This document shows, one piece after another, positions 56,601-63,496 of a stretch of 64,000 nucleotides of DNA; position 1 is the stretch's first letter, and each line of letters begins with the position of its first letter. Location: positions 74,884,504 through 74,948,503 of the forward strand of contig NC_090280.1 of assembly GCF_037392515.1 (NCBI RefSeq), written 5' to 3'. The position numbers and the translations under genes are program-made. The stretch is from Haliotis asinina (lineage: Eukaryota; Mollusca; Gastropoda; Lepetellida; Haliotidae). The notes beneath the pieces were generated by a model that was not told the origin of the DNA, did no database searches, and saw only the letters and a program-made list of their open reading frames with translations.

Positions 56601-59455
56601 AATGGGATTTTATCCATAGAAAATACAGAAAACGCTCAAAGTGCTTAGGTAGTTATGATTTAAGAAGGGGTGGACCATGAAATAAATAACAGTTTTGCCA
56701 GGTGTTTGTTTAAAAAATATAATCGTTTAGGTTTAATTTTATAAAACATTTGGTTTTCCAACTTTAGCTGAAAATGTCTGCAGACTCTGTACTAAACTTG
56801 ACCTCCTTCAAGTGTACTTTTTTCTACAGCGTATGAAATGACTGAAGAAGAGAAGGCAGAAGCGGAGGCTCCAATCACACCGTTACTGACGTGGAAGGTC
56901 CTCCACGAGAAGATGCCATGGGCACTCTTCCTCCTGCTAGGAGGCGGGTATGCTCTTGCTAAGGGCTGTGAGGTAGGATCTTTATTGTCAAAGATGCATG
57001 TTTGTTTGCTTGGACACATATAACGCTCATGCTAAAGGCTGTGAGGTAGGATCTTTATTGTCAAAGATGCATGTTTGTTTGCTTGGACACATATAACGCT
57101 CATGCTAAAGGCTGTGAGGTAGGATCTTTATTGTCAAAGATGCATGTTAGTTTGCGTGGACACATATAACGCTCTTGCTAAGGACTGTGAGGTAGGGTGT
57201 TTATTGTCAAAGATACATGTTTGTTTGCTTGGACACATATAATGCTCTTGCTGAGGGCTGTAGGGTTGGATCGTTATTGTCAGAGATGCATGTTTGTTTG
57301 CTTGGACACATATAATGATGCTCTTGCTGAGGGCTGTTGGGTAGGATCTTTATTGTCAAAGATGCATGTTTGTTTGCTTCGACACATATAATGCTCTTGC
57401 AAAGCCTGGATGTAATAAAAGCGTTGCTCGTTACGGAGAAGGCGGGTTCGATTCCTAACATGGGTACAAAGTGTGTGTCATTAATGGTGTAATTTGTTCG
57501 GGCTTTTGTTTGTTTGTTTGTTTGTTTGTTTGTTGTTTTTTAACGTAAAGCATAAAGCGGCGTAAAATCATACTCGCTCTGGATACTGCTTAACAGAAAA
57601 GTAACTAGTTGTACTTTGTGTTCATTTCAGGAGTCGGGCCTGTCTTACTGGATAGGTACTCAGCTGCAGGTGATGAAGGGCCTGAATCCGTGGCTACTGC
57701 TTCTGATTATCTGTTACGTGTGTGCTGCAGCAACAGAGGTCACCAGCAACACAGCAACAGCAACACTTGTTATGCCGATCCTCTCCAACCTGGTACGCGA
57801 CATGTTTGTGTTTGTGTTTTCGTCAGTGGTGTAGTGTGTAATATAAATGACGTCATAGCCTATAATTGGTTCATCAGGAATTAAGAAAGCTGACTACAAC
57901 ATGTGTCCATGTAATCATTATACAAATTCAAAAAATTGACTTAAAACAATTTCATTTCACTGACTCACGATTTTCTTAACACAAAATCAAAGAACTTTAC
58001 TTAACTTTCCAGATGTTCATGTTCAAACTCAGTATACGAATTTCATTTTATTTAGTCTGTAAATGTTATCGAAATGTAAGATGTTTGTATTTACCGCATA
58101 AGTTCTATTCAAATCCCACCATTCATAAGTTTAATACACAGATCTGTGAAGGTCAAAAGTAAAATAGGCCTTCAGCAACCAATGCTTGCCATAATAGGCG
58201 ACTAAGCGTGTCTTAAGAGGCGACTAGAGGGATTGGGTGGTCGGGCTCGGTGACATGATTGACACCTGTCATCGGTTCCCAATTGCGCAGGTCGATACTC
58301 ATGCTGTACTGTATTGTCTGGAACAGACTTGATTGTTTGCAGACTGCTGCCATATAGCTGGAATATTGCTGAGGGCAGTGTAAAACTAAACTTACTCACA
58401 CTCACTTAAGTATTCACAGATGATGTTTTCCTAGACTAAACGAACCCTGCTCTCCATTCTACAGGCTATTGGAACTGGAGTGAACCCGTTGTTCTACATG
58501 TTCCCGGCAGCCCTCTCTGTTTCATTTGCATACATGTTGCCCGCTGCCACGCCCCCAAACGCCATCGTCTTTGGCTACGGCCACATCAAAGTGTCCGACA
58601 TGGTAAGCGTATAGACTTGATACACACATTGTGTATTTGATGAATGTCGGATCACTTCAAGACAATATACGATCAACCAGATAACCTGTTACATAAACAA
58701 GCGCAATTTCACCATTTCTCATCATTGCATTTTCATTATTGATGGTGTAGATAAGCATAAATGTTGCTGGGTGTGTTCTCGAGGGGACTGTAGTACCGTA
58801 GAAGTATTCAAATGACAACATTTTAGGGATGATTAACTTTTCACAACATCGACGTTTCGGTATAGCGTCTTATGCCGTTTACAAGCAGCCAACGTTTAGA
58901 GCGCTACTCCAACAAACAGCAGAAATATTGTCAACAGAGGCTGCGTAGGACCAGGTCTTTCAAAGTGTATTTATTTTTGTCCTGCCATTAGTCTAACAAA
59001 TGTCTAACTTTGGGATACATTTAGCGTCCGAACAACACATGTAACTCCAGCTAGGGTCCACGCTTGTACCAAAAGCAAACGTTCCCACTGCCCCTACTAA
59101 GGTGAGCATGGCCTGTTTCATACTGTAAAACAGATCTTGACTGCTATGCTAGTTTCATCATGATATGTGATAATCTAGTCATTTCAAAGTCCTTTGACGA
59201 CAGAATAATATCACAACATTAATTAATCATGTATGCTAAACTCCTGTAGTTATAGCAGAAATTCTGTCGATGTGACTTAATTTTAACTCACTCACACATT
59301 ATTACTTTCAGGCGACAGCTGGAATCATGATGAACATTTTGGCCGTACCTCTGTTGCTCATGGCAACTGCCACATGGGGAAACGCCATTTTCCATTTTGA
59401 TGTTGTCCCAGAGCCCTTCAGACTCAACGCAACCCTTCCGGTGGACATCACTTAA
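32576..59455 (+). CDS. SLC13: SLC13 Na+/dicarboxylate-citrate transporter, copy B (complete)
   Basis: Fourteen coding exons, plus a second copy of exon 6, join in one frame from ATG 32576 to TAA 59453-59455: 1,776 nt, 591 aa, a normal SLC13 length. The N-terminus has a TM1 typical of the family ([19 protein letters not shown]). Exon 2 has [17 protein letters not shown], exon 3 [19 protein letters not shown], exon 4 the first SNT motif ([15 protein letters not shown]), exon 5 a Lys/Glu-rich linker, exon 6 LTGTGPN, exon 11 [14 protein letters not shown] and exon 12 the second SNT motif. Both SNT motifs, which bind Na+ and substrate in this family, are intact. It is a plasma-membrane Na+-coupled importer of di/tricarboxylates (family knowledge). 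Odd points: intron 1 is 15.8 kb, exon 6 is doubled, and exon borders 1, 4, 6 and 11 have tandem duplications. Including both exon-6 copies would give 640 aa, still in frame. Confidence 0.94.
32621..33098 (+). repeat. Tandem 239-bp duplication of exon 1 end, 5' splice site and intron start
   Basis: The unit 32621-32859 (last 63 nt of exon 1, donor, 176 nt of intron) is followed directly by 32860-33098, virtually identical. The second unit keeps TM1 coding and GTAAGT. A possible acceptor, GTGTCCAG, ends at 32853. Confidence 0.97.
32854..32922 (+). other. Potential exon 1b from the duplication
   Basis: If GTGTCCAG|TTATCATTAC served as acceptor and AGG|GTAAGT as donor, a 69-nt phase 0/0 exon would result that repeats TM1 in frame ([10 protein letters not shown], then [13 protein letters not shown]). 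There is only a weak pyrimidine tract. Whether it is ever used is unknown. Confidence 0.25.
33466..33723 (+). repeat. Perfect 105-bp tandem duplication in a short open frame
   Basis: 33517-33621 and 33622-33720 are identical over about 95 bases. The 105-bp unit is a multiple of three, so the 85-codon frame carries two copies of [20 protein letters not shown] and the following 15 residues. No family is recognised; it is within intron 1 of SLC13 copy B. Confidence 0.85.
33724..35290. other. Intron 1 stretch without recognisable gene
   Basis: AT-rich. Around 34560-34620, GATATTTATATATCGCACAA and ATCCACGCAACCAGTAACTA look like a dispersed repeat, but no boundary can be set. Confidence 0.4.
35290..35560 (-). 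other. GC-rich open frame next to SGNH fragment
   Basis: An 84-codon minus-strand frame (35550-35296) begins [16 protein letters not shown] and has basic stretches ([14 protein letters not shown]). Its GC content is well above the surroundings and like that of the SGNH fragment beyond the GAGT repeat, so both may belong to one mobile element. No family is recognised. Confidence 0.35.
35608..35749. repeat. (GAGT)n microsatellite, ~140 bp
   Basis: An almost pure GAGT run (ACTC on the minus strand) with one GAGA interruption near its right end. The SINE tails in this window are ACTC repeats, so it may have grown from a SINE tail, but no SINE body flanks it. Confidence 0.98.
35755..36060 (-). 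pseudogene. SGNH/GDSL-type hydrolase fragment, frame-broken
   Basis: On the minus strand one frame has [15 protein letters not shown] (an SGNH block I-like GHSFV) and, in another frame only about 40 bases later, [20 protein letters not shown] (a block III-like GxND) with [10 protein letters not shown] and [10 protein letters not shown]. Normal spacing between these blocks is several tens of residues, so an internal deletion and frame change have occurred. Such domains are common in repetitive or mobile genes of aquatic invertebrates (inference). Confidence 0.5.
36494..36932 (+). repeat. Four-unit ~110-bp tandem repeat
   Basis: TACCAAGGCTACATTTCCAT, AACATCAAACCATCGGCAAA and GGTATTAAGGATCACACCAG recur at 36494, 36601, 36711 and 36821. 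The last three are nearly identical; the first is more diverged. Confidence 0.96.
36933..38035. other. Intron 1 stretch, T/G-rich part with short repeats
   Basis: TTATGTCATTTAGGTTTGGG-type text recurs in 37350-37445 as a weak ~60-bp repeat. Nothing else is recognised. Confidence 0.45.
38036..38655 (+). repeat. GC-rich ~171-bp tandem array (about 3.5 units)
   Basis: CTCGGGATCGTCCCCTCGCC (or close variants) occurs near 38054, 38225, 38395 and 38566, each followed by TGCTATGCAACAACAGC-like text. Alternate units resemble each other more, giving a higher-order ~341-bp period. It is flanked by copies of CCTGTCAAGACTC. The long open frames over it shift frame from unit to unit and are not genes. 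Confidence 0.88.
38656..39540. other. Intron 1 stretch without recognisable gene
   Basis: The 38680-38980 part is GC-richer with overlapping short frames on both strands; no family features. Confidence 0.4.
39545..40545 (+). repeat. Degenerate satellite-like array, ~110-190 bp units, two unit types
   Basis: Type a (GACGTGCATGTTATGCATCG, CCAGAAACCCCATGGAAAGA, TTTCAAATGAATCATAGATA) is near 39596, 39772 and 40067. Type b (GGGCATGTTATACATCGTCT, TGAGGCCC, TCCATGGGCTTTCATATGCA) is near 39874 and 40424. A worn unit is near 40250. Confidence 0.88.
40883..41160. repeat. Two-copy ~170-bp direct repeat next to the recombinase frame
   Basis: GCAAGTTCGAACAGCGAACT, CTGCTGTATAAACCTAATGG and GTCGAAACTGACATTAGGTT recur about 171 bases later with few changes. 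It lies just beyond the C-terminal end of the minus-strand recombinase and may be its terminal or subterminal repeat. Confidence 0.85.
41217..42849 (-). pseudogene. Tyrosine-recombinase transposase (Crypton-like), frame-broken
   Basis: Read on the minus strand: an N-terminal segment (42849-42364), a core-binding-like segment ([20 protein letters not shown], 42351-41962) and a catalytic part from 41910. The catalytic part shows the tyrosine recombinase order: Arg in [14 protein letters not shown], Lys in MDHKTSMSF, Arg in [12 protein letters not shown], His in DYLAHGQK and, after a frame change near 41437, Tyr in [14 protein letters not shown]. The end is a Gly/Lys-rich tail, stop about 41217. 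Such enzymes cut and rejoin DNA through the Tyr. With no reverse transcriptase near, a Crypton-type DNA transposon is likelier than DIRS (inference). At least three frame breaks (near 42357, 41915 and 41437) make it inactive. It sits antisense in intron 1 of SLC13 copy B. Confidence 0.65.
42850..43740. other. Upstream side of the recombinase element
   Basis: Probably includes the left end of the element; no terminal repeat could be fixed. No other gene is recognised. Confidence 0.4.
43740..44830 (+). repeat. Degenerate ~190-bp satellite-like array
   Basis: GCACAAGTACAGTTACATAA (43903) and GCGCAAGTGCAGTTGCATAA (44095) lie in units that also share GCCAGA(C/T)CCCC, ACCTTGGCA and TTCAAGG(C/G)(A/C)TT text at an offset of about 191 bases. 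More worn units can be followed to about 44830. It recalls the array at 39545-40545, on the other side of the recombinase element. Confidence 0.7.
44831..45830. other. Intron 1 stretch without recognisable gene
   Basis: A short frame ends in PKKKRKNST (about 44946-44975), but no gene can be supported. The rest is AT-rich. Confidence 0.4.
45831..46027 (+). repeat. SINE, 3'-truncated
   Basis: GCCCGAGAAGATCCTTGGTG, GTGAGAGGCGACTAGCGGGA, GGTTCCCAATTGTGCACATT and GCGCCATATAGCTGGA; the GAATATTGCTGAG tail is missing. Confidence 0.82.
46400..46545 (-). repeat. tRNA-derived SINE, reverse orientation
   Basis: The plus strand reads TTTTACGCCGCTTTTACCAA, GAGAATCGAACCCGAGACGT and GCACTAGCCTACCCTA, the reverse of tail, B-box and A-box. 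Confidence 0.85.
47280..47440 (-). repeat. tRNA-derived SINE, reverse orientation
   Basis: TTTACACCGCTTGTAGCAGT, TTCCAGCAACATCACAGCGG, GAATCGAACACGGATCTTCG and TGAACCATTAGGCTCCCCCC. Confidence 0.87.
47763..47908 (+). repeat. tRNA-derived SINE
   Basis: GGTAGCCTGGTGGTTAAAGC, GTCATGCCAAAGTCTCGTGT, TTCTGGTATCCCACGCCGTG and CGCGGAGTAAACCTAAACTC. The B-box is mutated. Confidence 0.87.
48059..48250 (+). repeat. SINE in intron 1 near exon 2
   Basis: ACCCGTGAAGATCCAGATTA, GTAAAAGGCGACAAACAGAA, GTCATATAGCTGGAATATTG and CGCAGCGTAAAACT; it has an internal deletion. It is about 215 bases before exon 2. Confidence 0.85.
48466..48615 (+). CDS. SLC13: SLC13 copy B exon 2
   Basis: Acceptor TTTCCAG, donor AAT|GTGAGC; 150 nt, phase 0/0. 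It encodes [34 protein letters not shown] and a helical end, KVISKAYMN, the second helix and first re-entrant region of SLC13. Confidence 0.95.
48988..49146 (+). repeat. Internally deleted SINE
   Basis: ACCCCTGAAGATCCTGGTTA, GATCGATGTTTGTGCTTTTG, GACTGCCGCCATATAGCTGG and TACGGCTTAAAACTG. Confidence 0.8.
49323..49597 (+). repeat. Full-length SINE 44 bp before exon 3, with target-site duplication
   Basis: CTCGTGAAGGTTCTGGGGAA, GGCGACTGACGGGATCGGGT, GCAGATCGATGCTCATGTTG, TGCTGGAATATTCTTGAGTG and an ACTCACTC tail. Flanks TCTATGTGGGAAGC (49309-49322) and TCTATATGGGAAGC (49598-49611) form a 14-bp target-site duplication with one mismatch. The insertion ends only 44 bases before the exon 3 border. 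Confidence 0.93.
49641..49756 (+). CDS. SLC13: SLC13 copy B exon 3
   Basis: Acceptor TCCTACAG, donor TG|GTGAGG; 116 nt. It encodes [30 protein letters not shown] and SVGSEPR, typical of SLC13 before the first SNT motif. Confidence 0.95.
50247..50389 (+). CDS. SLC13: SLC13 copy B exon 4 (first SNT motif)
   Basis: Acceptor TTAACAG, donor G|GTACGT; 143 nt. It encodes [36 protein letters not shown] and a polar end. Ser-Asn-Thr is the N-terminal-half Na+/substrate motif. Confidence 0.95.
50340..50544 (+). repeat. ~80-bp tandem repeat covering the exon 4 5' splice site
   Basis: The unit CATTCTCATGCAGCTGAAGG, ...TCTAAAGACGAGGGAG|GTACG, ...CCTGTATTAGTCAGCCG begins at 50340 (true exon), 50418 and 50500. 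The second unit keeps GGGAG|GTACGT. The third breaks off at ATCA where the MITE begins. Confidence 0.95.
50547..50693. mobile_element. ~147-bp MITE with inverted ends
   Basis: GGCCCGTGTCACACAGCTCT at the left matches the reverse complement of the right end (AGACCCGTTTCACAAATCTC) at most positions. Inner pieces CTAAGATCTCGTAAC and GTTACGAGG/GAGATCGTAA also pair. No coding sequence is inside. It lies directly at the broken third unit of the exon-4 border repeat. Confidence 0.75.
50840..51015 (+). repeat. Degenerate SINE in intron 4
   Basis: GCAGGAACCTATGCTTGTCG, GTGTGGTCAGGTTAGCTGAC and ACATTTACAGACCATAGTCC follow the type-1 SINE. Confidence 0.65.
51391..51484 (+). CDS. SLC13: SLC13 copy B exon 5 (charged linker)
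   Basis: Acceptor CCTTTTCAG, donor TC|GTAAGT; 94 nt. It encodes [20 protein letters not shown] and a Pro/Gln-rich end, a hydrophilic intracellular loop as in other family members. Outgoing phase 2 fits both exon-6 copies. Confidence 0.88.
51485..52264 (+). other. Intron 5 before the exon-6 duplication
   Basis: AT-rich; no exon recognised. The 1,141-bp tandem unit begins at about 52265. Confidence 0.5.
52978..53124 (+). CDS. SLC13: SLC13 copy B exon 6a
   Basis: Acceptor CGTTGCAG, donor GA|GTGAGT; 147 nt, phase 2/2. It encodes [32 protein letters not shown]. It has Arg (AGA) where exon 6b and copy A have Gly (GGG) in CIAY(R/G)AN, a two-base change next to the conserved GG/TGTGPN stretch. Being symmetric, it can replace or join exon 6b without frame change. 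Confidence 0.85.
53112..53310 (+). repeat. 37-39 bp minisatellite at the exon 6a 5' splice site (~5 units)
   Basis: CAACAGATGAGTGAGTG-type units with AGAATGAGTTATATACCTA follow the exon; each keeps GATGA|GTGAGTG, the first with the true donor at 53125. Confidence 0.95.
54119..54265 (+). CDS. SLC13: SLC13 copy B exon 6b
   Basis: Acceptor CGTTGCAG, donor GA|GTGAGT; 147 nt, phase 2/2. It encodes [12 protein letters not shown] and [20 protein letters not shown]. It keeps the family-like small residue in CIAYGAN but has Arg for Gly in the acidic linker. It is the closer match to copy A at the conserved motif. Confidence 0.9.
54252..54485 (+). repeat. 37-39 bp minisatellite at the exon 6b 5' splice site (~6 units)
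   Basis: Same unit as after exon 6a and copy A exon 6, with one unit in the ACATATGAGTGTATG variant that copy A also has. The number of units differs in all three arrays. Confidence 0.95.
54710..54838 (+). CDS. SLC13: SLC13 copy B exon 7
   Basis: Acceptor GTTCCAG, donor AA|GTAAGA; 129 nt. [16 protein letters not shown] and the following helix; one base different from copy A. Confidence 0.94.
55430..55531 (+). CDS. SLC13: SLC13 copy B exon 8 (cytoplasmic loop)
   Basis: Acceptor ATTGCAG, donor AC|GTGAGC; 102 nt. [20 protein letters not shown] and [11 protein letters not shown]. Compared with copy A: Val/Gly, Thr/Ala, Phe/Leu, Ile/Leu and Arg/Gln changes. Confidence 0.94.
56017..56121 (+). CDS. 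SLC13: SLC13 copy B exon 9
   Basis: Acceptor TCATCAG, donor AA|GTAAGT; 105 nt. [20 protein letters not shown] and [14 protein letters not shown]. Confidence 0.94.
56329..56423 (+). CDS. SLC13: SLC13 copy B exon 10
   Basis: Acceptor TTTGCAG, donor T|GTAAGT; 95 nt. [20 protein letters not shown]; same protein as copy A. Confidence 0.94.
56830..56972 (+). CDS. SLC13: SLC13 copy B exon 11
   Basis: Acceptor TTTCTACAG, donor GAG|GTAGGA; 143 nt. [19 protein letters not shown] and [14 protein letters not shown]; one Val/Ala change from copy A. Confidence 0.95.
56954..57415 (+). repeat. ~73-bp minisatellite covering the exon 11 5' splice site (copy B, ~6 units)
   Basis: Same unit as at 3393-3840: exon end, GAG|GTAGGATC, then TTATTGTCAAAGATGCATGT and the TTTGCTTGGACACATATAA segment. 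Unit order and variants differ from copy A (for example ACATATAACGCTCATGCTAA twice in succession), so the arrays have been reshuffled since duplication. Confidence 0.95.
57631..57792 (+). CDS. SLC13: SLC13 copy B exon 12 (second SNT motif)
   Basis: Acceptor ATTTCAG, donor CTG|GTACGC; 162 nt. [12 protein letters not shown] and [17 protein letters not shown], identical in protein to copy A. Confidence 0.95.
58143..58407 (+). repeat. SINE in intron 12 (partner of 5039-5300)
   Basis: CTGTGAAGGTCAAAAGTAAA, GGCGACTAGAGGGATTGGGT, ATAGCTGGAATATTGCTGAG and a CACTCAC tail, followed by CTTAAGTATTCACAGAT. The left target-site copy is reduced to CACAGAT by the deletion that removed the counterpart of 4610-5031. 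Confidence 0.92.
58465..58602 (+). CDS. SLC13: SLC13 copy B exon 13
   Basis: Acceptor TTCTACAG, donor ATG|GTAAGC; 138 nt. [19 protein letters not shown] and HIKVSDM; same protein as copy A. Confidence 0.95.
59312..59455 (+). CDS. SLC13: SLC13 copy B exon 14 (terminal)
   Basis: Acceptor ACTTTCAG; TAA at 59453-59455. Last helix [17 protein letters not shown] and tail ending [10 protein letters not shown]. One sequon (NAT) remains where copy A has two. Confidence 0.95.
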   Translation, partial: ATAGIMMNILAVPLLLMATATWGNAIFHFDVVPEPFRLNATLPVDIT

Positions 59456-60304
59456 TCTTAGGCTGATGCTGCAGCTACCCGTGATCCTTTGATACACCCT
59501 AGCGTCATCACTTCAGACTTTATGGACATTTCTTATTTCTGTAAAACCTGTTTTAGGTCACACTTTTATCACTTATACCTGGATCACATTTTCCACGGGC
59601 GCCGTAAGATAAAGTGGTCCACGATGTTCTGTCTGATTTCTATGAATCCTGGATGACCACGGCTTGCGACGCTTGTGTTCACATTGTCTTCTGGCATCGT
59701 GCGATTTCGTTAGGGACAGGCCGAGGCAAACCTTCATGAGGGCTACACAGGAATCGTACGGAGATTGTATGAAGATCTTACGGAGGCCGATGATCTTGCA
59801 TCAGCTGTGCGGTTATCACACACTCTCTAACTATTCGAAGGTTTAACGCCGCAGTCAGCAATATTCCAGCTACCAAGAATGTATATGTAGGCGGTCTCTA
59901 AATATTCGAGTCTGGACCAGACAATCCAGTGATCAACATGACGATCGATTTACGTAACTGGGATACGATACATTCGTCAATCAATCCGTCGATAATATCT
60001 GTTAAGACCAAGTCAGTAAGTTGTTTTAGACGTTCGCCAAACTGCATACTTTCATTTCAAGAATTCTATTAAATTCTAATTCTTCAAACACATCTTTTTC
60101 CCTATAACCGGAAAATAATGTGCTACTGACATAACTGCCATTTGTCTGTTCTTCCACTTGTGTTTCTTTCTAAAACATCTTCATTTCGTCCGACGAAAAA
60201 GTCAAACGTCGTCCTGACGAGTAACAAAGGTAATTCGAGTAACCTCCTTTCCTTATAGAAAATATGTGCTGTCGCTCATTGTGTCAGAAAGCCGAATTTG
60301 AGTA

Positions 60305-60676
60305 ATGAGTATATCAAATCGCTTGGTTAAATTATCTCAGCAAACTCATGGTAGTGTTTTTGTTGGGTTTTGTTTCATGTTTCCAGACGAAAATCTTTAC
60401 GTAGGATTATTTATAGTGTATTTGGAAAATATTTATAACATAACATGCTCTCCGTTTATCGGTACCATTTATACTTGTTCTCCAGACCGTAAAGTATATA
60501 TTACAAACGGAAGAGAGCTTTATTTGGGAATTTTTGAAATTTCTAAACCGGCTCAGACTTTTAATTCATCTGTGCTTCTCTATGGTCTACTTTTGTCGCT
60601 TTGTTGGCTTGTTCTGTTTGTCTTTTATTATTTTTTTTTATTGATGGCGTTGGGAAATAGATTTAGGCAAATCTAA
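60305..60676 (+). other. Unassigned open frame with C-terminal membrane helix (copy B)
   Basis: A 123-codon ATG frame ending in a strongly hydrophobic stretch (LLYGLLLSLCWLVLFVFYYF). Middle part has NITCSPFIG and TCSPDRKVYITNGREL. I recognise no family. The copy A partner has a stop in the helix and mostly replacement changes, so function is doubtful. An upstream exon cannot be excluded. Confidence 0.28.
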
Positions 60677-60889
60677 AGACCATCAAATGAAAAGACTCGG
60701 TGTATTTAGCCCCGTTCTCTGCTCAGCTATTTTGTCTCATGATCATCCCGAAGGAGATGGCTAAAAAGGCAACAAAGATGGTGTTTATCAACTCCTCGCC
60801 AACCACACGTGGTTCCAACACCGAACGTGTAAAGATGTGTACATACCCTATAGTCCCCAGCAGCCCAGTGACGACGAGTGACCTTAGTT

Positions 60890-61010
60890 TGACGCCGCTT
60901 TTAGCAATATTCCGGCAATATCACGGCGGGGGAACACCAGAAATGGGGTTCAAACATTGTACCCATGGGGGGAATAGAACGTCTAACAACCAGACTACCC
61001 CACCGCTCCC
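60890..61010 (-). repeat. tRNA-derived SINE, reverse orientation (partner of 8515-8640)
   Basis: GACGCCGCTTTTAGCAATAT, TCCGGCAATATCACGGCGGG and ACCCATGGGGGGAATAGAAC. Confidence 0.82.
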
Positions 61011-61116
61011 TGAGACAGTATCACCATGGTTGTAACGTATTGATTTTCCACTATGATAGTCATCTTTGGTTTGTCTATACCATACACCATAGAAAAGAAC
61101 GTTTAAAGGAACGTTG

Positions 61117-61195
61117 GGATAGCCTAATGGTTAAAGTGCCCCCTCGTCACGCTGAAGACCCTGGTTCGATTCCTCTCGTGGACAATAAATGGAGC
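61117..61195 (+). repeat. tRNA-derived SINE head (partner of 8749-8825)
   Basis: GATAGCCTAATGGTTAAAGT and CCTGGTTCGATTCCTCTCGT. Confidence 0.8.
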
Positions 61196-61631
61196 CCATT
61201 GGTGGCATCAAACTACTCACTACCAGACAATTCAAATTTTGTTGTTGCTGGGATGTTCATTAAAAGATATTCTGTAGTTAACCATTCTACCGATTCAAGT
61301 ATGTTTACGTTTGCCTTGATACTACATATGTTTAATCAGAACAACGTTAAGTCAGGGCGTGGTACTGTTAAACGGTACATCTGATTGGGTATTTGGTAAT
61401 ATAGAAACAAGAATAAAGAACAAGTTTGTATTCACTTTGTTGTCTATTTTGAAATCACCAGCCGACAAGGAAACCTTTGCGGCAGGAAGTGCGTTCGATA
61501 ATGCCTGTGAGTCGTAACAAAAGATAGAAGTGCGTCTTCCTGACCTAGAGTCCCGAACAATGCAGGAACTGCAATAAAAGGGAGATTGCCATGTTTGTCT
61601 GTTGTTTCTCAACAGTATTCTAGTAAAGAAC

Positions 61632-61803
61632 GGCGATCTGTAGATATTCCAGTCTAGACCAGACAATGCGTTGATCAACACCAACAATGTGCATTATCTG
61701 TGCTAGTGGGATTTAATGACATGTTCAACCAGGTTCGTGAGCCCGATCTCGTTAGTCGTCTCTTGCGAAAGGTTCGGGCTGCTGAAGACCAATTCTAACC
61801 ACG
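61632..61803 (-). repeat. SINE, reverse orientation (partner of 9237-9415)
   Basis: Plus strand TCCAGTCTAGACCAGACAAT, GAGCCCGATCTCGTTAGTCG and GCTGCTGAAGACCAATTCTA. Confidence 0.75.
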
Positions 61804-61902
61804 AGCACGCAAAGGATAGACCGGACGGTGACAGCTGTTGATTTCCTTATCATGAAATGTGTTGTACAGAAGTGTTCCCATTTTTTCACTTGCCATTGTA
61901 CC

Positions 61903-62080
61903 TCTGAAGATCCGCGTTAGAATTGATTGCAGTAGCCAAAGCTTGAGAGGCGACTAACGAGATCCTGTGTTCTGGATCTGACACATGTCATCTTATCCAG
62001 ATTATGCAGATCGATGTTCATGTTATTATCACTGGATTGTCTGCTCACTGGATTGTCTGCTTTCAGACCACCGCCACACG
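61903..62080 (+). repeat. Degenerate SINE (partner of 9510-9700)
   Basis: CTCTGAAGATCCGCGTTAGA, GAGGCGACTAACGAGATCCT and GCAGATCGATGTTCATGTTA. Confidence 0.72.
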
Positions 62081-62144
62081 AGCCGACTTTTGACCTCAAC
62101 TACAACATATAGACACTAAGGGAGTGTTCTGGTGTATAACGGAA

Positions 62145-62260
62145 TCATATGCATGTGAACAGACATGAACTCTACGCATGTGCTGAGGTGTCCGCTTTAC
62201 GCATTTGTAGAGATGTGCGCTCTACCCATGTGTTCCCATATGCGCTCAATCCATGAATAC
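62145..62260 (+). repeat. Minisatellite, left part (copy B)
   Basis: Same degenerate ~25-bp units as 9745-9865 (GTGCGCTCTACCCATGTGTT). Confidence 0.75.
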
Positions 62261-62261
62261 C

Positions 62262-62541
62262 ACCCGTGAAGGTCGCGGGGAAGAATAGGCCTTCAGCAAC
62301 TCATGCTTGCTATAAAAGGCGACTATGCTTGTCGTAAGAGGCGACTAACGGGATCGGTTGGTCAGGCTTGCTGACTTGGTTGGCACATGTCATCGGTTTC
62401 CAATTACGCAGATCGATGCTCATGTTGTACATCACTGTATTGTCTGGTCCAGGCTTGATTATTTACAGACCACCGTCATATAGCTGGAATATTGCTGAGT
62501 GCGGCGTAAAACTAAACTCACTAACTCACTCACTCACTCAC
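62262..62541 (+). repeat. Full-length SINE inside the minisatellite (copy B)
   Basis: ACCCGTGAAGGTCGCGGGGA, GAGGCGACTAACGGGATCGG, ATAGCTGGAATATTGCTGAG and an extended ACTCACTCACTC tail; flanks CCATGAATAC and CCATGCATAC suggest a ~10-bp target-site duplication. Confidence 0.92.
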
Positions 62542-62712
62542 CACCCATGCATACACATGTGCGCACCATGCCTGTGGACAGATGTGCACTCTATGCACGT
62601 GCACAAATGTGCTTTCTATGTATGTGTACAGATGTGCACAGATATGCCCGTGGACAGATGTACGCTCTATGCATGTGTACTGGTATGCGTTCCATGCATA
62701 TCGACGGATACG
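62542..62712 (+). repeat. ~26-bp minisatellite, right part (copy B, ~7 units)
   Basis: GTGTACAGATGTGCAC-type units; about half as long as the copy A tract at 10137-10495. Confidence 0.88.
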
Positions 62713-63496
62713 CACTTTGTATTTTAGTCTTGACAAAAGCCACTGTCCAAAAGAAAAGTACGTGGCCAACAGCCTATGATTTTACGGGCGAGGGACATAC
62801 TCCAAAATTTCAGCATAATAACATTTTGTATGACAGTATTTGTAAATTGTTTACGTTCTACTCCCAACACGGACAGTCGACAAAGCTTCATAATGGTGCA
62901 TAATAGCCTGGATATATATGACACTGTGGTGTGGTAAGAGAGCGGCACTAAGCTATTACCACTTAGCATTTTTTGTCAAAAAATATTTGCAAATATTTCA
63001 CACACGCGCACGCAGGATTACTTCCAACAGTCAAATCTGTGTGTAATACACTTACATCAGCAAATGCAATTTGCATGGACTGTCGAACAAAGAATCAACT
63101 TCGCATTATGCTTGAACGTCGTCAGAGGTTACTGTCCAAACACAAGCGATAGGGAACCATAGTGTTCCATAGATGAACGTGATTTGATGAATCAGTTTCA
63201 GCAAGGGTGACGGGCACAGTCACACAAAGAAGTCATACAACGCTATCGTACTTTCCTATACTTAAAATGCCGCCGAAAGTGAAACCTGTTTCAACGTACT
63301 TTCCGATACTCTTTCAACTCCATGGGGAATATACAGCTATGCTGCAGGTTAAGCGCAAGGAACTAAATACTCACATTGCCTGCACATCCTCGTGGGTACT
63401 AATTTTACAATTGAGTCGACTGAGACAATGTGGATCTAAGTATCTTCTCCAAGGATACTATGCAAATGTACCCACCTCGCGACCCGAACCTAGGTC

